DNA of 64,000 nucleotides from Chryseobacterium sp. KLBC 52. Its GTDB lineage: Bacteria > Bacteroidota > Bacteroidia > Flavobacteriales > Weeksellaceae. This document shows positions 33,254-42,637 of this stretch, piece by piece. A program made the translations under genes and the position numbers. The notes under the pieces were generated by a model that was not told the origin of the DNA, ran no database searches, and saw only the letters and a list, made by a program, of their open reading frames with translations. Where the stretch lies: positions 1 to 64,000 of the forward strand of contig NZ_QDFZ01000014.1 in the NCBI RefSeq assembly GCF_003347605.1, given 5' to 3'. The stretch's first letter is position 1. Each line of letters starts with the position of its first letter.

Positions 33254-34006
33254 TTACCTATAGGTTCCGAATACTCTGTCCCAGACCGAAGTATAAAATC
33301 CGAAATTCTTGCTTTCATCCAAATGGTGCTGATTGTGAAACCTTGTTGTTCCCACAAAGAAACGGTCAAAAGAAGCAGGAAAAAACTCTCTGTTCAAATG
33401 CCCTATCGTTCCCCAGATAAGATTAAGTAAGAGATAAACTGAAATGGAGATCACAGAAAAATCATAGCCTATAAGTAAAACCAGCATCATCAGCCCGAAT
33501 CCTATGGTTTCCAAAGGATGCAGAACAAAAAGGCTCAAAAAATTGGTACTGACATGTTCATGGTGTTTTCCATGCAAAACTTTATAGATAAAAGGTAAAT
33601 GTGCTGCACAATGAAATAAATACATCAGAAAATCCATTAAGAGAAGTAAAGCAGCTACTTCCGCTATTATTCCAATTACAGATTCTGTTTGTCCCAACAT
33701 GATCCATCCGTTTTTCCATAAAAAGGCTCCCAGAAGCATTACAAAGCTGTTACAGACTATGGTAAGCAGACTAAGATAAAAGTCGGATCTGGTAACAGGA
33801 TGATTTTTTTCCTGTAACTGACTTTTACGGCAGGTCTTTTCGATAAAAATATATAAACCTATAGAAAACAGATATAGGAAAATATTAGTGATCAGACTGA
33901 ATATAATCCATTGTGGCCAGGAAAACTGCCAAAATATCTGTAAATAACCGGAAAGTTCTGTTGGGTTAAAATTCATAAGTTTTTCATCCTTCAGCTTGAT
34001 TGTCAT
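33254..34006 (-). CDS. Fatty acid hydroxylase / sterol desaturase family membrane protein
   Basis: A 250-residue integral membrane di-iron protein. Histidine clusters are in the expected order: LFHCAAH (HxxxH), HGKHHEH (HxxHH), HPLET and FHNQHHLDE (HxxHH). They lie between four hydrophobic helices (IIFSLITNIFLYLFSIGLYIF, LLTIVCNSFVMLLGAFLW, VAALLLLMDFLMYLF, MMLVLLIGYDFSVISISVYLLLN). Members hydroxylate fatty acids, sterols or carotenoids at a di-iron centre using oxygen. The ending FYTSVWDRVFGTYR is typical of this family. The substrate is unknown. A start at 33976 (MNFNPTE) is also possible and would drop a polar extension. Confidence 0.88.
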   Translation of the reverse strand: MTIKLKDEKLMNFNPTELSGYLQIFWQFSWPQWIIFSLITNIFLYLFSIGLYIFIEKTCRKSQLQEKNHPVTRSDFYLSLLTIVCNSFVMLLGAFLWKNGWIMLGQTESVIGIIAEVAALLLLMDFLMYLFHCAAHLPFIYKVLHGKHHEHVSTNFLSLFVLHPLETIGFGLMMLVLLIGYDFSVISISVYLLLNLIWGTIGHLNREFFPASFDRFFVGTTRFHNQHHLDESKNFGFYTSVWDRVFGTYR

Positions 34007-34056
34007 AAAGGTATGAATTTCACCGCAAAATCAACTGATAAAGTATATTTCAGATC

Positions 34057-34326
34057 TTATTTCTGTCTTGCTTTTCTTCTCAACTCCCGCAGTCTTGATG
34101 TCAGTTTCTTTCTTAAATTGTTATGATATTCCCGGTAGTTTTTAATACTGTTCTCCAGATTTTTCTTGTTGAGCAGATACTCCTCATACAAATGACCCAG
34201 TTCTGAAATCTGAGTAATAACCTCTGAAGGCTGGCTTTCGGGATCTTCCGCAGCTTCTATCAGCAGACGGTAATATTCAATACGGCTGGTCAGGTTCATG
34301 TGAAGTTTTGGTTCTATTCCCTGCAT
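34057..34326 (-). CDS. Small helical hypothetical protein
   Basis: An 89-residue, highly charged protein, nearly all predicted helix, ending in a basic stretch RKKLTSRLRELRRKARQK that could bind nucleic acid or acidic partners. A possible coiled coil spans about residues 38-80 (ISELGHLYEEYLLNKKNLENSIKNYREYHNNLRKK). No signal peptide or known motif is present. It is located 50 bases upstream of the hydroxylase-like gene in the same direction and may share its transcript. Confidence 0.62.
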   Translation of the reverse strand: MQGIEPKLHMNLTSRIEYYRLLIEAAEDPESQPSEVITQISELGHLYEEYLLNKKNLENSIKNYREYHNNLRKKLTSRLRELRRKARQK

Positions 34327-34406
34327 GATTTTATCATTTTAGTTATTTTGTGAATTGGTAAAGGATAAAGATATTTTTTATATTATTTTTTGTTTTTGGA
34401 TCCAGC

Positions 34407-35747
34407 TTATTTCTCCATCATAACCGGAGGTACGTCACTCTGAAATAAAATTTTGATATTTCCATTCTTTTCGTGAGCTGCTGATTTGAAATAACCACCG
34501 TTAAGAGCAGAAGAAATAAGGGTTTCATCAGGATCACCCAAAGGTAATAATGAAAGTCCTGCAAATTCATTGACGATCACTTGTGGTGAAATTCCATTGC
34601 TGTATTCTCCCCCTCCGTTGGCATTAAATACTTTATAGATCACCGGGTGAATCTGCAAGGAAATTTTTCTTGGTTTACGCTTGTCTTCCACGACAAATCC
34701 TGCCATATCTTTCCCCAGCGTAGTATCTCCCAGCTGAACGACCTGCATATAAGGTTTCAGGTTATTCACCACAATTTCGGCCGCAGAAGCTGTACTATTG
34801 GATGTGAGGATAAAAACTTTCTGCAATCCCAATGCATTCGCACGCAAAGTTGTAAAGTCCAAAGCTTTGGGATCATAAGCAATCTGTTGGGCAAATGTTC
34901 TTTTGACTTCACCTCCGTTTTTATTTCCTTTAAAAATGATGAACGGTGAACCGGATGATAATCCTGAAGGAATCAGGGAACAAAGTGCTGCGGCAGATGA
35001 TACCGAACCTCCATAATTATATCGAAGATCCAGAATTAATTCCTTCACTCCGGCGGCTTTTAATTCCCCAAACTTTTGATATAGCGTTTGAGTCATTCCG
35101 TCAGGGAAATCATAGATGTACAGATAACCTACTTTTTTACCGTTTTTCTCAAAAACTTTGGATAAAACAGGCTGTTCAAAAGAGAAGCCATAGTACACGG
35201 TGATGTTTTTTTCATCCGTAACACCTCCGTTTTGCCATTTCCCAACGGTAAGCTCTACAACCGTCTGGTCTTTAATGGATGAAGCCATTGCTTCGGCATT
35301 CGCAGCAGTCATTACTTTTCCATTCACTTTGGTAATGATCATTCCTCTTTCCAGTCCTGCATTGAACGCAGGCGAATTTTGGAGCACCAGCTTAACGACT
35401 GTAACCACCTGATTACTGGCAAGCTGAACAATGGTATAATCAAAGCCGTACATATTTCTTATAGAACGTGGATACGAAGAGGAATCTTCGGTATTCACCA
35501 TGAAGGAAAACCGATCTTTGGAAGACAGCAGACTTTTGAAAAAATCTTTTACAGGAAGCTGATAATCCGGCTTTGCAGGCATCTCATCTGCCCAATAATA
35601 ATACCGTTTCATACTGTCCTGAACCCACAGATTCACAGATTCTGTACTTCCCTCAGGAAAAACGGATGCGCTTTCGTCATTATTATTGGTACACGAAATG
35701 AGAAAGACTGCGATGGCAATATATTGAAGTTTTAAAAAGTTTTTCAT
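34407..35747 (-). CDS. S41 family peptidase, lipoprotein
   Basis: A 446-residue S41 peptidase. The lipoprotein signal IAVFLISC (lipobox LISC) is followed by an N-terminal helical part with DSMKRYYYWADEMPA, which is characteristic of Bacteroidota lipoprotein S41 peptidases. A PDZ domain covers about residues 105-200 (SPAFNAGLERGMIITKVNGK). The catalytic domain shows KELILDLRYNYGGSVSSA and the nucleophile Ser in FILTSNSTASAAEIVVNNL. It would be anchored at the outer membrane facing the periplasm or surface. It is last in the leftward FecI/FecR-linked cluster, starting 6 bases after the stop of the preceding lipoprotein gene. The ATG at 35747 was chosen over TTG at 35753. Confidence 0.9.
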   Translation of the reverse strand: MKNFLKLQYIAIAVFLISCTNNNDESASVFPEGSTESVNLWVQDSMKRYYYWADEMPAKPDYQLPVKDFFKSLLSSKDRFSFMVNTEDSSSYPRSIRNMYGFDYTIVQLASNQVVTVVKLVLQNSPAFNAGLERGMIITKVNGKVMTAANAEAMASSIKDQTVVELTVGKWQNGGVTDEKNITVYYGFSFEQPVLSKVFEKNGKKVGYLYIYDFPDGMTQTLYQKFGELKAAGVKELILDLRYNYGGSVSSAAALCSLIPSGLSSGSPFIIFKGNKNGGEVKRTFAQQIAYDPKALDFTTLRANALGLQKVFILTSNSTASAAEIVVNNLKPYMQVVQLGDTTLGKDMAGFVVEDKRKPRKISLQIHPVIYKVFNANGGGEYSNGISPQVIVNEFAGLSLLPLGDPDETLISSALNGGYFKSAAHEKNGNIKILFQSDVPPVMMEK

Positions 35748-35753
35748 ATACAA

Positions 35754-36506
35754 TTACAGATATTCTGCTACGTCAATATCTCCTTTTACCACCCATTCTC
35801 CATTTTCCATTTTTTCCTGAAGGACAATCATATTGGCGCCCGTGTGTTGTTTTAATTTCACCTGAATCATTTTAGATCCTGCGTAAGGCTCTGTAGTTCC
35901 CGGTTTGTACAATTCCAGATATATGGGAGCTGTCGAGCTGAAGAAGCTATAGATTTTCACTGCGGTAAAGTTGTCTTTTCCTATATTATCAAACTCGGCA
36001 AGCACGACTCCGTTTTCTCTTTTCAAAATTCCTTTCACCTCTTTCAAAGAGCTTCCGGAAAATTCTCCCAGATTGGGAAAAATAAATTCAAAACCTACTT
36101 TTCCAAGATTCACCTGAGGTTTTACCGCATAGGTCTGCAGATAAATTCCGGGAAGATTAAAGAAATAGAGGTCTTTATAATCATTTATATTGTCATATGT
36201 AATATTGTATTTTGCAATTTCAGCGCCTGTTTCATTATTGTAGACAGACAATTTATTAGTTTCTTCCTGATCCAGAACAAACTGAAGCTGGGTTTCAATT
36301 TTATTTGTATAGGACGTTTTTCCGTCAATGGATACAGGCTGTCCGTTCAACCTCAACTGAAGAACATCAGGTTTGGAAAATCCTTTGATATTAACCTCTC
36401 CGGGTTTCTGTACTTTATCATACAGCTCCATCGTATTGCTGTCTGTACATGAAAAAAGTGCAGTAAAAAACAGTAGTAATGCAAAGATTTTATTCATCTT
36501 TTTCAA
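35754..36506 (-). CDS. Lipoprotein of unknown function
   Basis: A 250-residue protein with a lipoprotein signal (KIFALLLFFTALFSC, Cys about residue 20). The mature part is beta-rich with segments such as VNIKGFSKPDVLQLRLNGQPVSIDGKTSYTN and ETQLQFVLDQEETNKLSVYN, suggesting immunoglobulin-like modules such as occur in surface-exposed substrate-binding lipoproteins. I do not recognise the family. It sits between a terminator and the S41 lipoprotein gene (6-base gap), so these two form a unit. The nearby receptor suggests a role in binding or processing its substrate, which is inference. Confidence 0.75.
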   Translation of the reverse strand: MKKMNKIFALLLFFTALFSCTDSNTMELYDKVQKPGEVNIKGFSKPDVLQLRLNGQPVSIDGKTSYTNKIETQLQFVLDQEETNKLSVYNNETGAEIAKYNITYDNINDYKDLYFFNLPGIYLQTYAVKPQVNLGKVGFEFIFPNLGEFSGSSLKEVKGILKRENGVVLAEFDNIGKDNFTAVKIYSFFSSTAPIYLELYKPGTTEPYAGSKMIQVKLKQHTGANMIVLQEKMENGEWVVKGDIDVAEYL

Positions 36507-36529
36507 TTATTTCTTGTAAAACTTAAAAA

Positions 36530-36559
36530 ATATTGCCCGGCCCATGAGCCGGGCAATAT
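36530..36559 (-). terminator. Terminator after the T9SS-sorted gene
   Basis: A perfect 12-bp stem ATATTGCCCGGC/GCCGGGCAATAT with a 6-base loop, followed leftward by TTTTTT. It separates the T9SS gene from the two lipoprotein genes, which must be reached by read-through or a promoter I do not see. Confidence 0.88.
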
Positions 36560-36676
36560 ATAATTATAAAAAAACTAGTTGGATATGTTCTGGATAACCT
36601 TTTTGCGAAGGCTACCCATTATTTTATATAAAATTTCATAGTGCTGCTAAAAATCAGATTCCAGGGGATAGAATGA

Positions 36677-37600
36677 TTATTTTTTAATAAACTTCAGTCT
36701 TTCCGTAGTTTTTCCATCCGTAATTTCAGCGATATACGCTCCTGCTATAATACCAGACATATTTATCGTTTTAGCATATGGAGTGGTTAATACTTTTTGT
36801 CCTGCTGCATTGTAAATATTGACTACAGTTGTGTTTTCTTTCAATGCCGGGTTAAGCTGCAGCTGTAAAGATTCTCTTACCGGATTTTCTGCTATTTGTG
36901 TAAGTGTTTTGTTTCCTTTTACATCCTTAGTTCCCAAAAATGGAGTATTAAAAATTCCTATTTCATCAATATTAATGTTCTGTACATTATTTCCGCTTGT
37001 TTTTCTGTTTGACCACATTCCGATATAGATCTTTTTTCCTGCAAAAGCAGAAAGATCTACAAGGGATTCTACAAACTGGGTAAGATCAGCCGGAAAAGGA
37101 TTGGCTGAGTCACCTACCTGTATTTTATAAATACTCTGAACATCATTTCCACCTGCATCTACTGTCATCGCCTGAAAGTCCGACAACGTAGGAACTTCTT
37201 TCTGCGGTGTGCTTACATAGATAAAAAGTTCTCTGGCAACAATCGTATGAGTAGATCTCTGTCTCCCGATATAAGCGGCCAGCGTAATGGTTCCTGCAAT
37301 ATTGGTAAGATCAATCTGAGGAGAAATAATCCAGTCATTTTCTGTGGTAAATCCGTTAGCATTTCCATTTGGAACCAAATTGATAGAATGGCGGAGAACA
37401 CCTGCAGTTCCATAGGCCAAGGTAGTTCCGTTGTGATAGATGTTTTCCCCCTGTACCCAACCGTTGCCATTGCTGTTCAGGTCATGAAATGTCCAGCCCT
37501 GAAGATCGGCAGGAGTATCAAAAGAATTTCCCCATACCAGAGACTGTGCTGCAGCCAGGTGGGATAAAAACAGAGCAGATGATAAAATTATTTTTTTCAT
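36677..37600 (-). CDS. Secreted choice-of-anchor-J protein with T9SS sorting domain
   Basis: A 307-residue secreted protein. The signal peptide (MKKIILSSALFLSHLAAAQ) is followed by a jelly-roll domain of choice-of-anchor-J type (SFDTPADLQGWTFHDLNSNGNGW, NDWIISPQIDLTNIAGTITLAAYIG, KKIYIGMWSNR). The C-terminus is a type A T9SS sorting domain (PVRESLQLQLNPALKENTTVVNIYNAAGQKVLTTPYAKTINMSGIIAGAYIAEITDGKTTERLKFIKK). Such domains direct transport through the type IX system and attachment to surface lipopolysaccharide. The jelly roll suggests carbohydrate or protein binding. It lies in the receptor cluster, downstream of the beta-helix lipoprotein. Confidence 0.9.
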   Translation of the reverse strand: MKKIILSSALFLSHLAAAQSLVWGNSFDTPADLQGWTFHDLNSNGNGWVQGENIYHNGTTLAYGTAGVLRHSINLVPNGNANGFTTENDWIISPQIDLTNIAGTITLAAYIGRQRSTHTIVARELFIYVSTPQKEVPTLSDFQAMTVDAGGNDVQSIYKIQVGDSANPFPADLTQFVESLVDLSAFAGKKIYIGMWSNRKTSGNNVQNINIDEIGIFNTPFLGTKDVKGNKTLTQIAENPVRESLQLQLNPALKENTTVVNIYNAAGQKVLTTPYAKTINMSGIIAGAYIAEITDGKTTERLKFIKK

Positions 37601-37625
37601 AATGCTGATGATTAATGTTTTTGAA

Positions 37626-37668
37626 GTAAAAGCAAGGAAGCAGCATAAGCTGTTCCCTGCTTTTTAAA
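37626..37668 (-). terminator. Intercistronic hairpin (possible partial terminator)
   Basis: An imperfect stem pairs AAAAGCAAGGAA-CAGC with GCTG-TTCC-TGCTTTT around an ATAA loop, followed leftward by TTTTAC. The T-run is short, so it may attenuate rather than end transcription between the beta-helix lipoprotein gene and the T9SS gene. Confidence 0.45.
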
Positions 37669-37676
37669 GTTTTTTA

Positions 37677-38969
37677 TTATTCTACAACAGAGAAATTGTA
37701 TTTTGTCCAAAGTCCCTGGAAGTTTCCACAGTTTCTTGGAGATACATTCCAACCACCTTCGTTGAAGAACGGCTGGCTCATACCCCATAGAGATGCAGGA
37801 GTTCCAGTTAACAGATTGGCTGCAGGGATTCCCGCTGTTCCTGTACCTGTAACGGAAGTAGTAAATCCGTGAACCTGGATTGTGCTGTAAGCTGAAGCTG
37901 AAGAAAGTTCAGAACCTGTACCTTCTACTTTGATTCCAACAGGATATCCTGTAACGACAGCGTTATTTAATGTTAATCTTCCATGTCTTCTGATGTGGAT
38001 ACCGTTTTCATACAAAGCACCTTTAGTAGAGTTCTTAGAACCAACGATAGTAAGGTTGTTGATCACCGGGTGAGTTAACAATGTTGTAGAAGAACCTTCT
38101 GCGTTGTTATCAAGCTCGATACCGTTAGAATCAGGGCTTGATCCGCTAAGACTGTGTGTAGAGTTGTAATCTGCCAAAGCTAATGCACAAGTAATAGTTC
38201 CTGTATATCCGTTATCGAAATCGAAGTTATCATCATCTGCAGCAAAAGAAACAAGGTTTGAAGCGTTTACAGTACCACCGAAGAATTCGAAAGAGTCATC
38301 TTTTCCGAAAGATACCTGAATATGATCCAAAGTAGTTCCGTTTCCAACCCCTCCTAAAGTAAGACCGTTGATTTCGTTTCCTGAGTTTGGCGCTAAAAGA
38401 TCATATCCTGCAAATTCGATACGTACATACTTCAATGTTCCCCCATTATGAGAAGCATTAGTACCTCCATAATAGAAATCAGGACCAGATAATCCTTCAA
38501 TTGTTTTTGTGAAAGGCGTGTTTGTAGGAGCATCTCCTAAGATAATAACCCCTCCGAAGTCACCAGGAGCGGCAGTTGTATCTTCGTTTCCATCTAACAA
38601 TTTGTAGCTTGTGAAAATGATTGGCTGAGCTTCAGTACCTGCTGCGTTGATTTTTCCTGTTTTAGAAATTACCAAAACTCCTGTAGCTGTATTGTTTGTG
38701 TTTGGTTTAGCCTTAATGAATGTACCCGGCTGGATTGTCAATGTAGCCCCATTTTTTACAGTTACAATTCCATTTAGTTCAACTACACCACTCCATGTAG
38801 TATTTGAAGTAATATCACCACTTACACTGGTTACCGGCAGCGCAGAAGCTGTAAGGTACTCAGCAGAAGTAGATTTCATTTCGAATGGAGAAGATGAATC
38901 TGCCAGTTGATCATTTTGACAAGCTGTAAGAGATAATGCTGCCACTGCAATTAGAGTTAGTCTTTTCAT
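37677..38969 (-). CDS. Beta-helix lipoprotein of the receptor cluster
   Basis: A 430-residue protein with a lipoprotein signal (IAVAALSLTAC, Cys 17). The mature part is a right-handed parallel beta-helix built from repeated short strands (VVELNGIVTVKNGATLTIQPGTFIKA, IFTSYKLLDGNEDTTAAPGDFGGVIILGDAPT, IEFAGYDLLAPNSGNEINGLTLGGVGNGTTLDHIQVSFGKDDSFEFFGG). It is acidic and Asn/Gly-rich. It is often seen beside TonB receptors of Bacteroidota and presumably acts on the surface with the receptor encoded upstream. A catalytic role is not evident. Codon use is noticeably biased to preferred codons, suggesting high expression. Confidence 0.82.
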   Translation of the reverse strand: MKRLTLIAVAALSLTACQNDQLADSSSPFEMKSTSAEYLTASALPVTSVSGDITSNTTWSGVVELNGIVTVKNGATLTIQPGTFIKAKPNTNNTATGVLVISKTGKINAAGTEAQPIIFTSYKLLDGNEDTTAAPGDFGGVIILGDAPTNTPFTKTIEGLSGPDFYYGGTNASHNGGTLKYVRIEFAGYDLLAPNSGNEINGLTLGGVGNGTTLDHIQVSFGKDDSFEFFGGTVNASNLVSFAADDDNFDFDNGYTGTITCALALADYNSTHSLSGSSPDSNGIELDNNAEGSSTTLLTHPVINNLTIVGSKNSTKGALYENGIHIRRHGRLTLNNAVVTGYPVGIKVEGTGSELSSASAYSTIQVHGFTTSVTGTGTAGIPAANLLTGTPASLWGMSQPFFNEGGWNVSPRNCGNFQGLWTKYNFSVVE

Positions 38970-39282
38970 TGTTATAATTTTTAGTACAATCCGGCTGTGT
39001 TATTTTTATACCAGATCAGTTTTTTAATATTCAGGAATATCTTCCTCTCTATTCCTTCGATTTGTTTTTTTGGTGTTCATCCCATCGCTGCAGGAGGAAC
39101 TGCATTGCGGGCGTTCCCATAAGAATCGTTAATGCCTGGGAAAAGCTGTTAACGTCCGGTTTTTTCAGAACTGTACTGCTGTGCGCATCATCAGTAATTT
39201 TCAGTTTTGATCAGGTTCCCGAAACCTGTACGCTGCTATATTTAAGATATCTTTCTCTATTGTTGTTTTTGATATTCGTGTT
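38970..39282. other. Gene-free spacer between receptor and beta-helix lipoprotein genes
   Basis: I see no coding frame or strong hairpin here. A 74-codon plus-strand frame has an atypical Cys/Arg/Leu-rich product and is not supported. The spacer probably carries the promoter of the leftward lipoprotein gene, but no TAnnTTTG box stood out. Confidence 0.4.
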
Positions 39283-42200
39283 TTAGAACATATAGTTCAC
39301 ACTTAGGCTGAACATTCTTCCGCTGTAGGCCCGAAACATAATCTTATCAATATTTTTATCATATCTGTCTGTTGCACCGGGTAAAAGTCCCCAGGCTTCC
39401 CGCTCAGTTCCGATGGCACTCCCCAATCCCAGAGGTATCGCATAGGAATTATAATTATTATAGTATTCCTTCACCCTGTTGAATAAGTTTCTGGCATTTA
39501 ATTTTAATTCAAGGTTTTTATTCCGAAGAAATTTATAGGAGATCTGCGCGTCTGCCACAGCGTAAGGGCGCTGTATTTCTTCACCTTTGTAAGCATATCC
39601 GACAGTGATATACTGATCTCCTTTAGCATTGTATAAAAAGCTCAGTCCCAAACGATCACCATCATATGTCAATCCAAGATTATAGGCATAAGGAGTCTGT
39701 CCATAGAGCGGACGTTTTACTTCATAGGTGTCATCATTGTCACCTGTTTTATAAAGGTCTTTAAAAGCTACCACTTTCGTATGATTATAGGTAAAGTTTC
39801 CACTGATGAAAAGCTTTTCCAGAAAGGTTCCGTCTGCAATAAATCCTAAATTCTTTCTTACTTCAGCTTCCACTCCCAATAATTTTGCATTTTTCGAATT
39901 ACCATTATAGAGATATAAATTTCCTTCGCTGGAAATATGCCCCTCACGTTCTATCGGCCGGTCTATATTTTTATAATAGAGCCCTGCAGAAAATATTTCT
40001 CCCAATCCGGGAAACCATTCAAATTTGAAATCATAATTATTAATGACAGAAGATGTCATTTCGGTATTATAGATTAAACCATTAGCTATCGGATCGAAAT
40101 AAGGAAGTCCTGTTCTTTCATTGAACTGAGGACGGATCACAGATCTGTTGTAAGCAAGCCTTAGATTAATTTTATTGGTAGGGCTGTAGGTAAAGTTTGC
40201 AGAGGGCATCCATTGCCATGGCTTATCCTCAATAGCCGCTCTTTCTACATTCTTTGTATCACTTGGGTCTAATTGCTGTGAGATAAGATCATATTTAAAG
40301 TATTCTGCACGAAGTCCCCAAACTAACCTTAATTTCTTCCAACGGTTATCAAACATCACAAAAACCGCATGCTGACTCACCTCTCCTTCATACTTGTCAT
40401 TTTTATACAATGCTTTGGTTTCCCATCCGATACCTCCCGGTACATATTGAGATCCATTGAACCAATCTGCCAGAGCTCCATACATCGTCAAATAATTTTT
40501 CTCACTATTCGGAACATTTCTGTTCTCATCCACTCGCAGAAAGAACTTCTGTTGTTGATTGGTATTATTCTTCAATGTACCTGCATATCCTGTCTTAACC
40601 GTATTTTTTAAATTTCCCAGATCCAGATCCCATTTAACCGAAGCTCCATAATTGTAATCTGTTTCTTTATTGGCGATATATCCTCTGTAAAAATTTCCTC
40701 CGGTATTATAAATTTTATGATAGGTCAGAATTTCACTCCCGATAAAATCATAAAGTGTCAGATATTGTGTATAATCTTTCGTATCAGATGTTATCCCTGT
40801 TCTTGCTGCAAACCAGTTGACTTCTGCATTTCCTATTTTATGATTTCCTTCCAGTTTATTTTGTAGAAGCATCTGAAAAATAGGGTAATTGGTGTTATCA
40901 GTATAAGGCCTGTCTAAGTTTTTAATCTGAGCAGGATCATTATTGGGGATGATACCGTTATAAAAATAATTATAGGCTAATTCCGCGTTGGAAGCCATGG
41001 AACTACCAGTGGTATATTCATTCCATCCGGTAACTCTTGTCAGTGTATTATCAAAAATATGAGTATATGAATTACGGAATGAGATTCTGTTTTTCCCTAG
41101 CTGAAGCCCAAAATTAAGCATCCCCGCTACCGTAGAGTTGTAATTATAGGAAGCTCCTTTATTTTTGAAATTATAAAATGGTATCGGAGCGACTCCCTTT
41201 GTTTCCCAATCGGCGACATAAGGTCCTGTGGTATCCAGCCAGTTTCCTCTTCCTGTATGGTCAATATCCAGTTTATTCTGCTCATTTCTGATGACAAATG
41301 CTCCGGCAAATCCCCATTTATTATTGTTTTTTAGCGCGTAGGTTCTTCCCAGTGCCAGCTGTATATTAGATCCCATGTCACCTCTGGTTTTATAGGTGCT
41401 GAAATTGTCATTGGTAAACTGCCTGGATTGTTCAAAAAACCTTGGATCTGTCCAGTTCATCGGCTCCAGTCCTTTGGGAAAATCTCTTGTCCCGTCATCA
41501 TATCCGAAATAATCATACTTTCCACGCTTACGGGTCAGAAATTCTTTGAAGGCCGACTGATCATTATACGAAGTTCCCAACGTTACGGTTGTAAAATTTT
41601 CATTGGGAATATCTTTTGTTCGCACTTCTACATAACCTCCTGCAAAACTGGCATTCATATCCGGGGTGGCCGATTTGCTTACCACCACACTTTCTACCAT
41701 TGCCGTAGGAATGATATCAAATGAAAAGTTCTGGTTATAAGCTTCCGTACTTGGCAGGTTGATTCCGTCCATGGCAGCAGTGTTCCAGCGTTCTCCCATC
41801 GATCGTACTACCACATATTTATTATCAATAGTAGTGATTCCTGTTACTCTTTTCAAAGTTCCTCCTACATCGCTGTCCGGTGTTTTGGAAATTTGTTCTG
41901 CAGAAATACCATCACTCATCTGCGCTGCTTTCTTCTGCTGGGCAAGAAGTCCTGCCTGAGTATCTGCTTTACGGGCTGCCGTAATGACCACTTCTTTGAT
42001 GTCTGTAATTTTATCTGAGGCCTTGTTTAAAGCAAATGAAACAGCATTGGTTTCTTTATTCGTAACAGATAATTTTTCAACTCTCAGCGTATTATATTTA
42101 GGTGCTTTTATGGTCAGATTATAAGTTCCCGAGGGAAGATCTATCGTAAAGTCACCGTTATTATCAGTGACCACTGTTTTCTGAGCTACAGTAACTTCTG

Positions 42201-42585
42201 CTACGGTAATGGGATTTCCTACTTCATCCACTATTTTACCGGAAATTCGTCCGTTTCCCAATGCGGAAATAGCAGAGCTTTCATATTTTATCGAAATAAG
42301 ATCACCATGCAGTCGGTAAATAATAGGAAGTCCGTTCGTAATATCCTTCAGACAGTTGTTGACAGAAGTATTTTCGCATTTCACTCCTTTTACCTTCAGC
42401 TCTTTAATGTCTACCTTGGAATACGCCAGTCTCATTCCCGTTTTTCCGGCAAATTCTTCCAAAACTTCAATCAACGGTCTGTTGGCAGGTACAGAAAATG
42501 TCACTTTCTGAACCAGCTCCTGAGCTTCTGCGGCTACAGTAAAAAATAAGGCTGCTATGGTAATCCCACATTTCAAACTTTTCAT
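39283..42585 (-). CDS. TonB-dependent receptor with STN signalling domain
   Basis: An 1100-residue outer-membrane receptor. After the signal peptide (GITIAALFFTVAAEA) comes an STN domain (about residues 25-105: VTFSVPANRPLIEVLEEFAGKTGMRLAYS, NNCLKDITNGLPIIYRLHGDLISIKY). In FecA-type transducers this contacts the anti-sigma factor in the periplasm. A carboxypeptidase-regulatory-like domain (GRISGKIVDEVGNPITVAEVTVAQ) follows, then the plug (ISKTPDSDVGGTLKRVTGITTIDNKYVVVRSMGERW) and a barrel ending YSGRMFSLSVNYMF. The STN domain plus the adjacent fecR and sigma genes indicates ligand-dependent trans-envelope signalling. The ligand is unknown; no SusD partner is present. A 313-base gap with no gene separates it from the beta-helix lipoprotein. 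Confidence 0.93.
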   Translation of the reverse strand: MKSLKCGITIAALFFTVAAEAQELVQKVTFSVPANRPLIEVLEEFAGKTGMRLAYSKVDIKELKVKGVKCENTSVNNCLKDITNGLPIIYRLHGDLISIKYESSAISALGNGRISGKIVDEVGNPITVAEVTVAQKTVVTDNNGDFTIDLPSGTYNLTIKAPKYNTLRVEKLSVTNKETNAVSFALNKASDKITDIKEVVITAARKADTQAGLLAQQKKAAQMSDGISAEQISKTPDSDVGGTLKRVTGITTIDNKYVVVRSMGERWNTAAMDGINLPSTEAYNQNFSFDIIPTAMVESVVVSKSATPDMNASFAGGYVEVRTKDIPNENFTTVTLGTSYNDQSAFKEFLTRKRGKYDYFGYDDGTRDFPKGLEPMNWTDPRFFEQSRQFTNDNFSTYKTRGDMGSNIQLALGRTYALKNNNKWGFAGAFVIRNEQNKLDIDHTGRGNWLDTTGPYVADWETKGVAPIPFYNFKNKGASYNYNSTVAGMLNFGLQLGKNRISFRNSYTHIFDNTLTRVTGWNEYTTGSSMASNAELAYNYFYNGIIPNNDPAQIKNLDRPYTDNTNYPIFQMLLQNKLEGNHKIGNAEVNWFAARTGITSDTKDYTQYLTLYDFIGSEILTYHKIYNTGGNFYRGYIANKETDYNYGASVKWDLDLGNLKNTVKTGYAGTLKNNTNQQQKFFLRVDENRNVPNSEKNYLTMYGALADWFNGSQYVPGGIGWETKALYKNDKYEGEVSQHAVFVMFDNRWKKLRLVWGLRAEYFKYDLISQQLDPSDTKNVERAAIEDKPWQWMPSANFTYSPTNKINLRLAYNRSVIRPQFNERTGLPYFDPIANGLIYNTEMTSSVINNYDFKFEWFPGLGEIFSAGLYYKNIDRPIEREGHISSEGNLYLYNGNSKNAKLLGVEAEVRKNLGFIADGTFLEKLFISGNFTYNHTKVVAFKDLYKTGDNDDTYEVKRPLYGQTPYAYNLGLTYDGDRLGLSFLYNAKGDQYITVGYAYKGEEIQRPYAVADAQISYKFLRNKNLELKLNARNLFNRVKEYYNNYNSYAIPLGLGSAIGTEREAWGLLPGATDRYDKNIDKIMFRAYSGRMFSLSVNYMF

Positions 42586-42637
42586 ACTTAATAGTGTTCT
42601 CTTGATTATGATTATTTAATTTTTTTTGAATAATGAT

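Noticed and set aside
39062..39286. A 74-codon plus-strand frame in the spacer upstream of the beta-helix gene
   Set aside because: Atypical amino-acid composition (Cys, Arg, Leu), no leader or homology-like motif, and overlaps the stop of the receptor gene.
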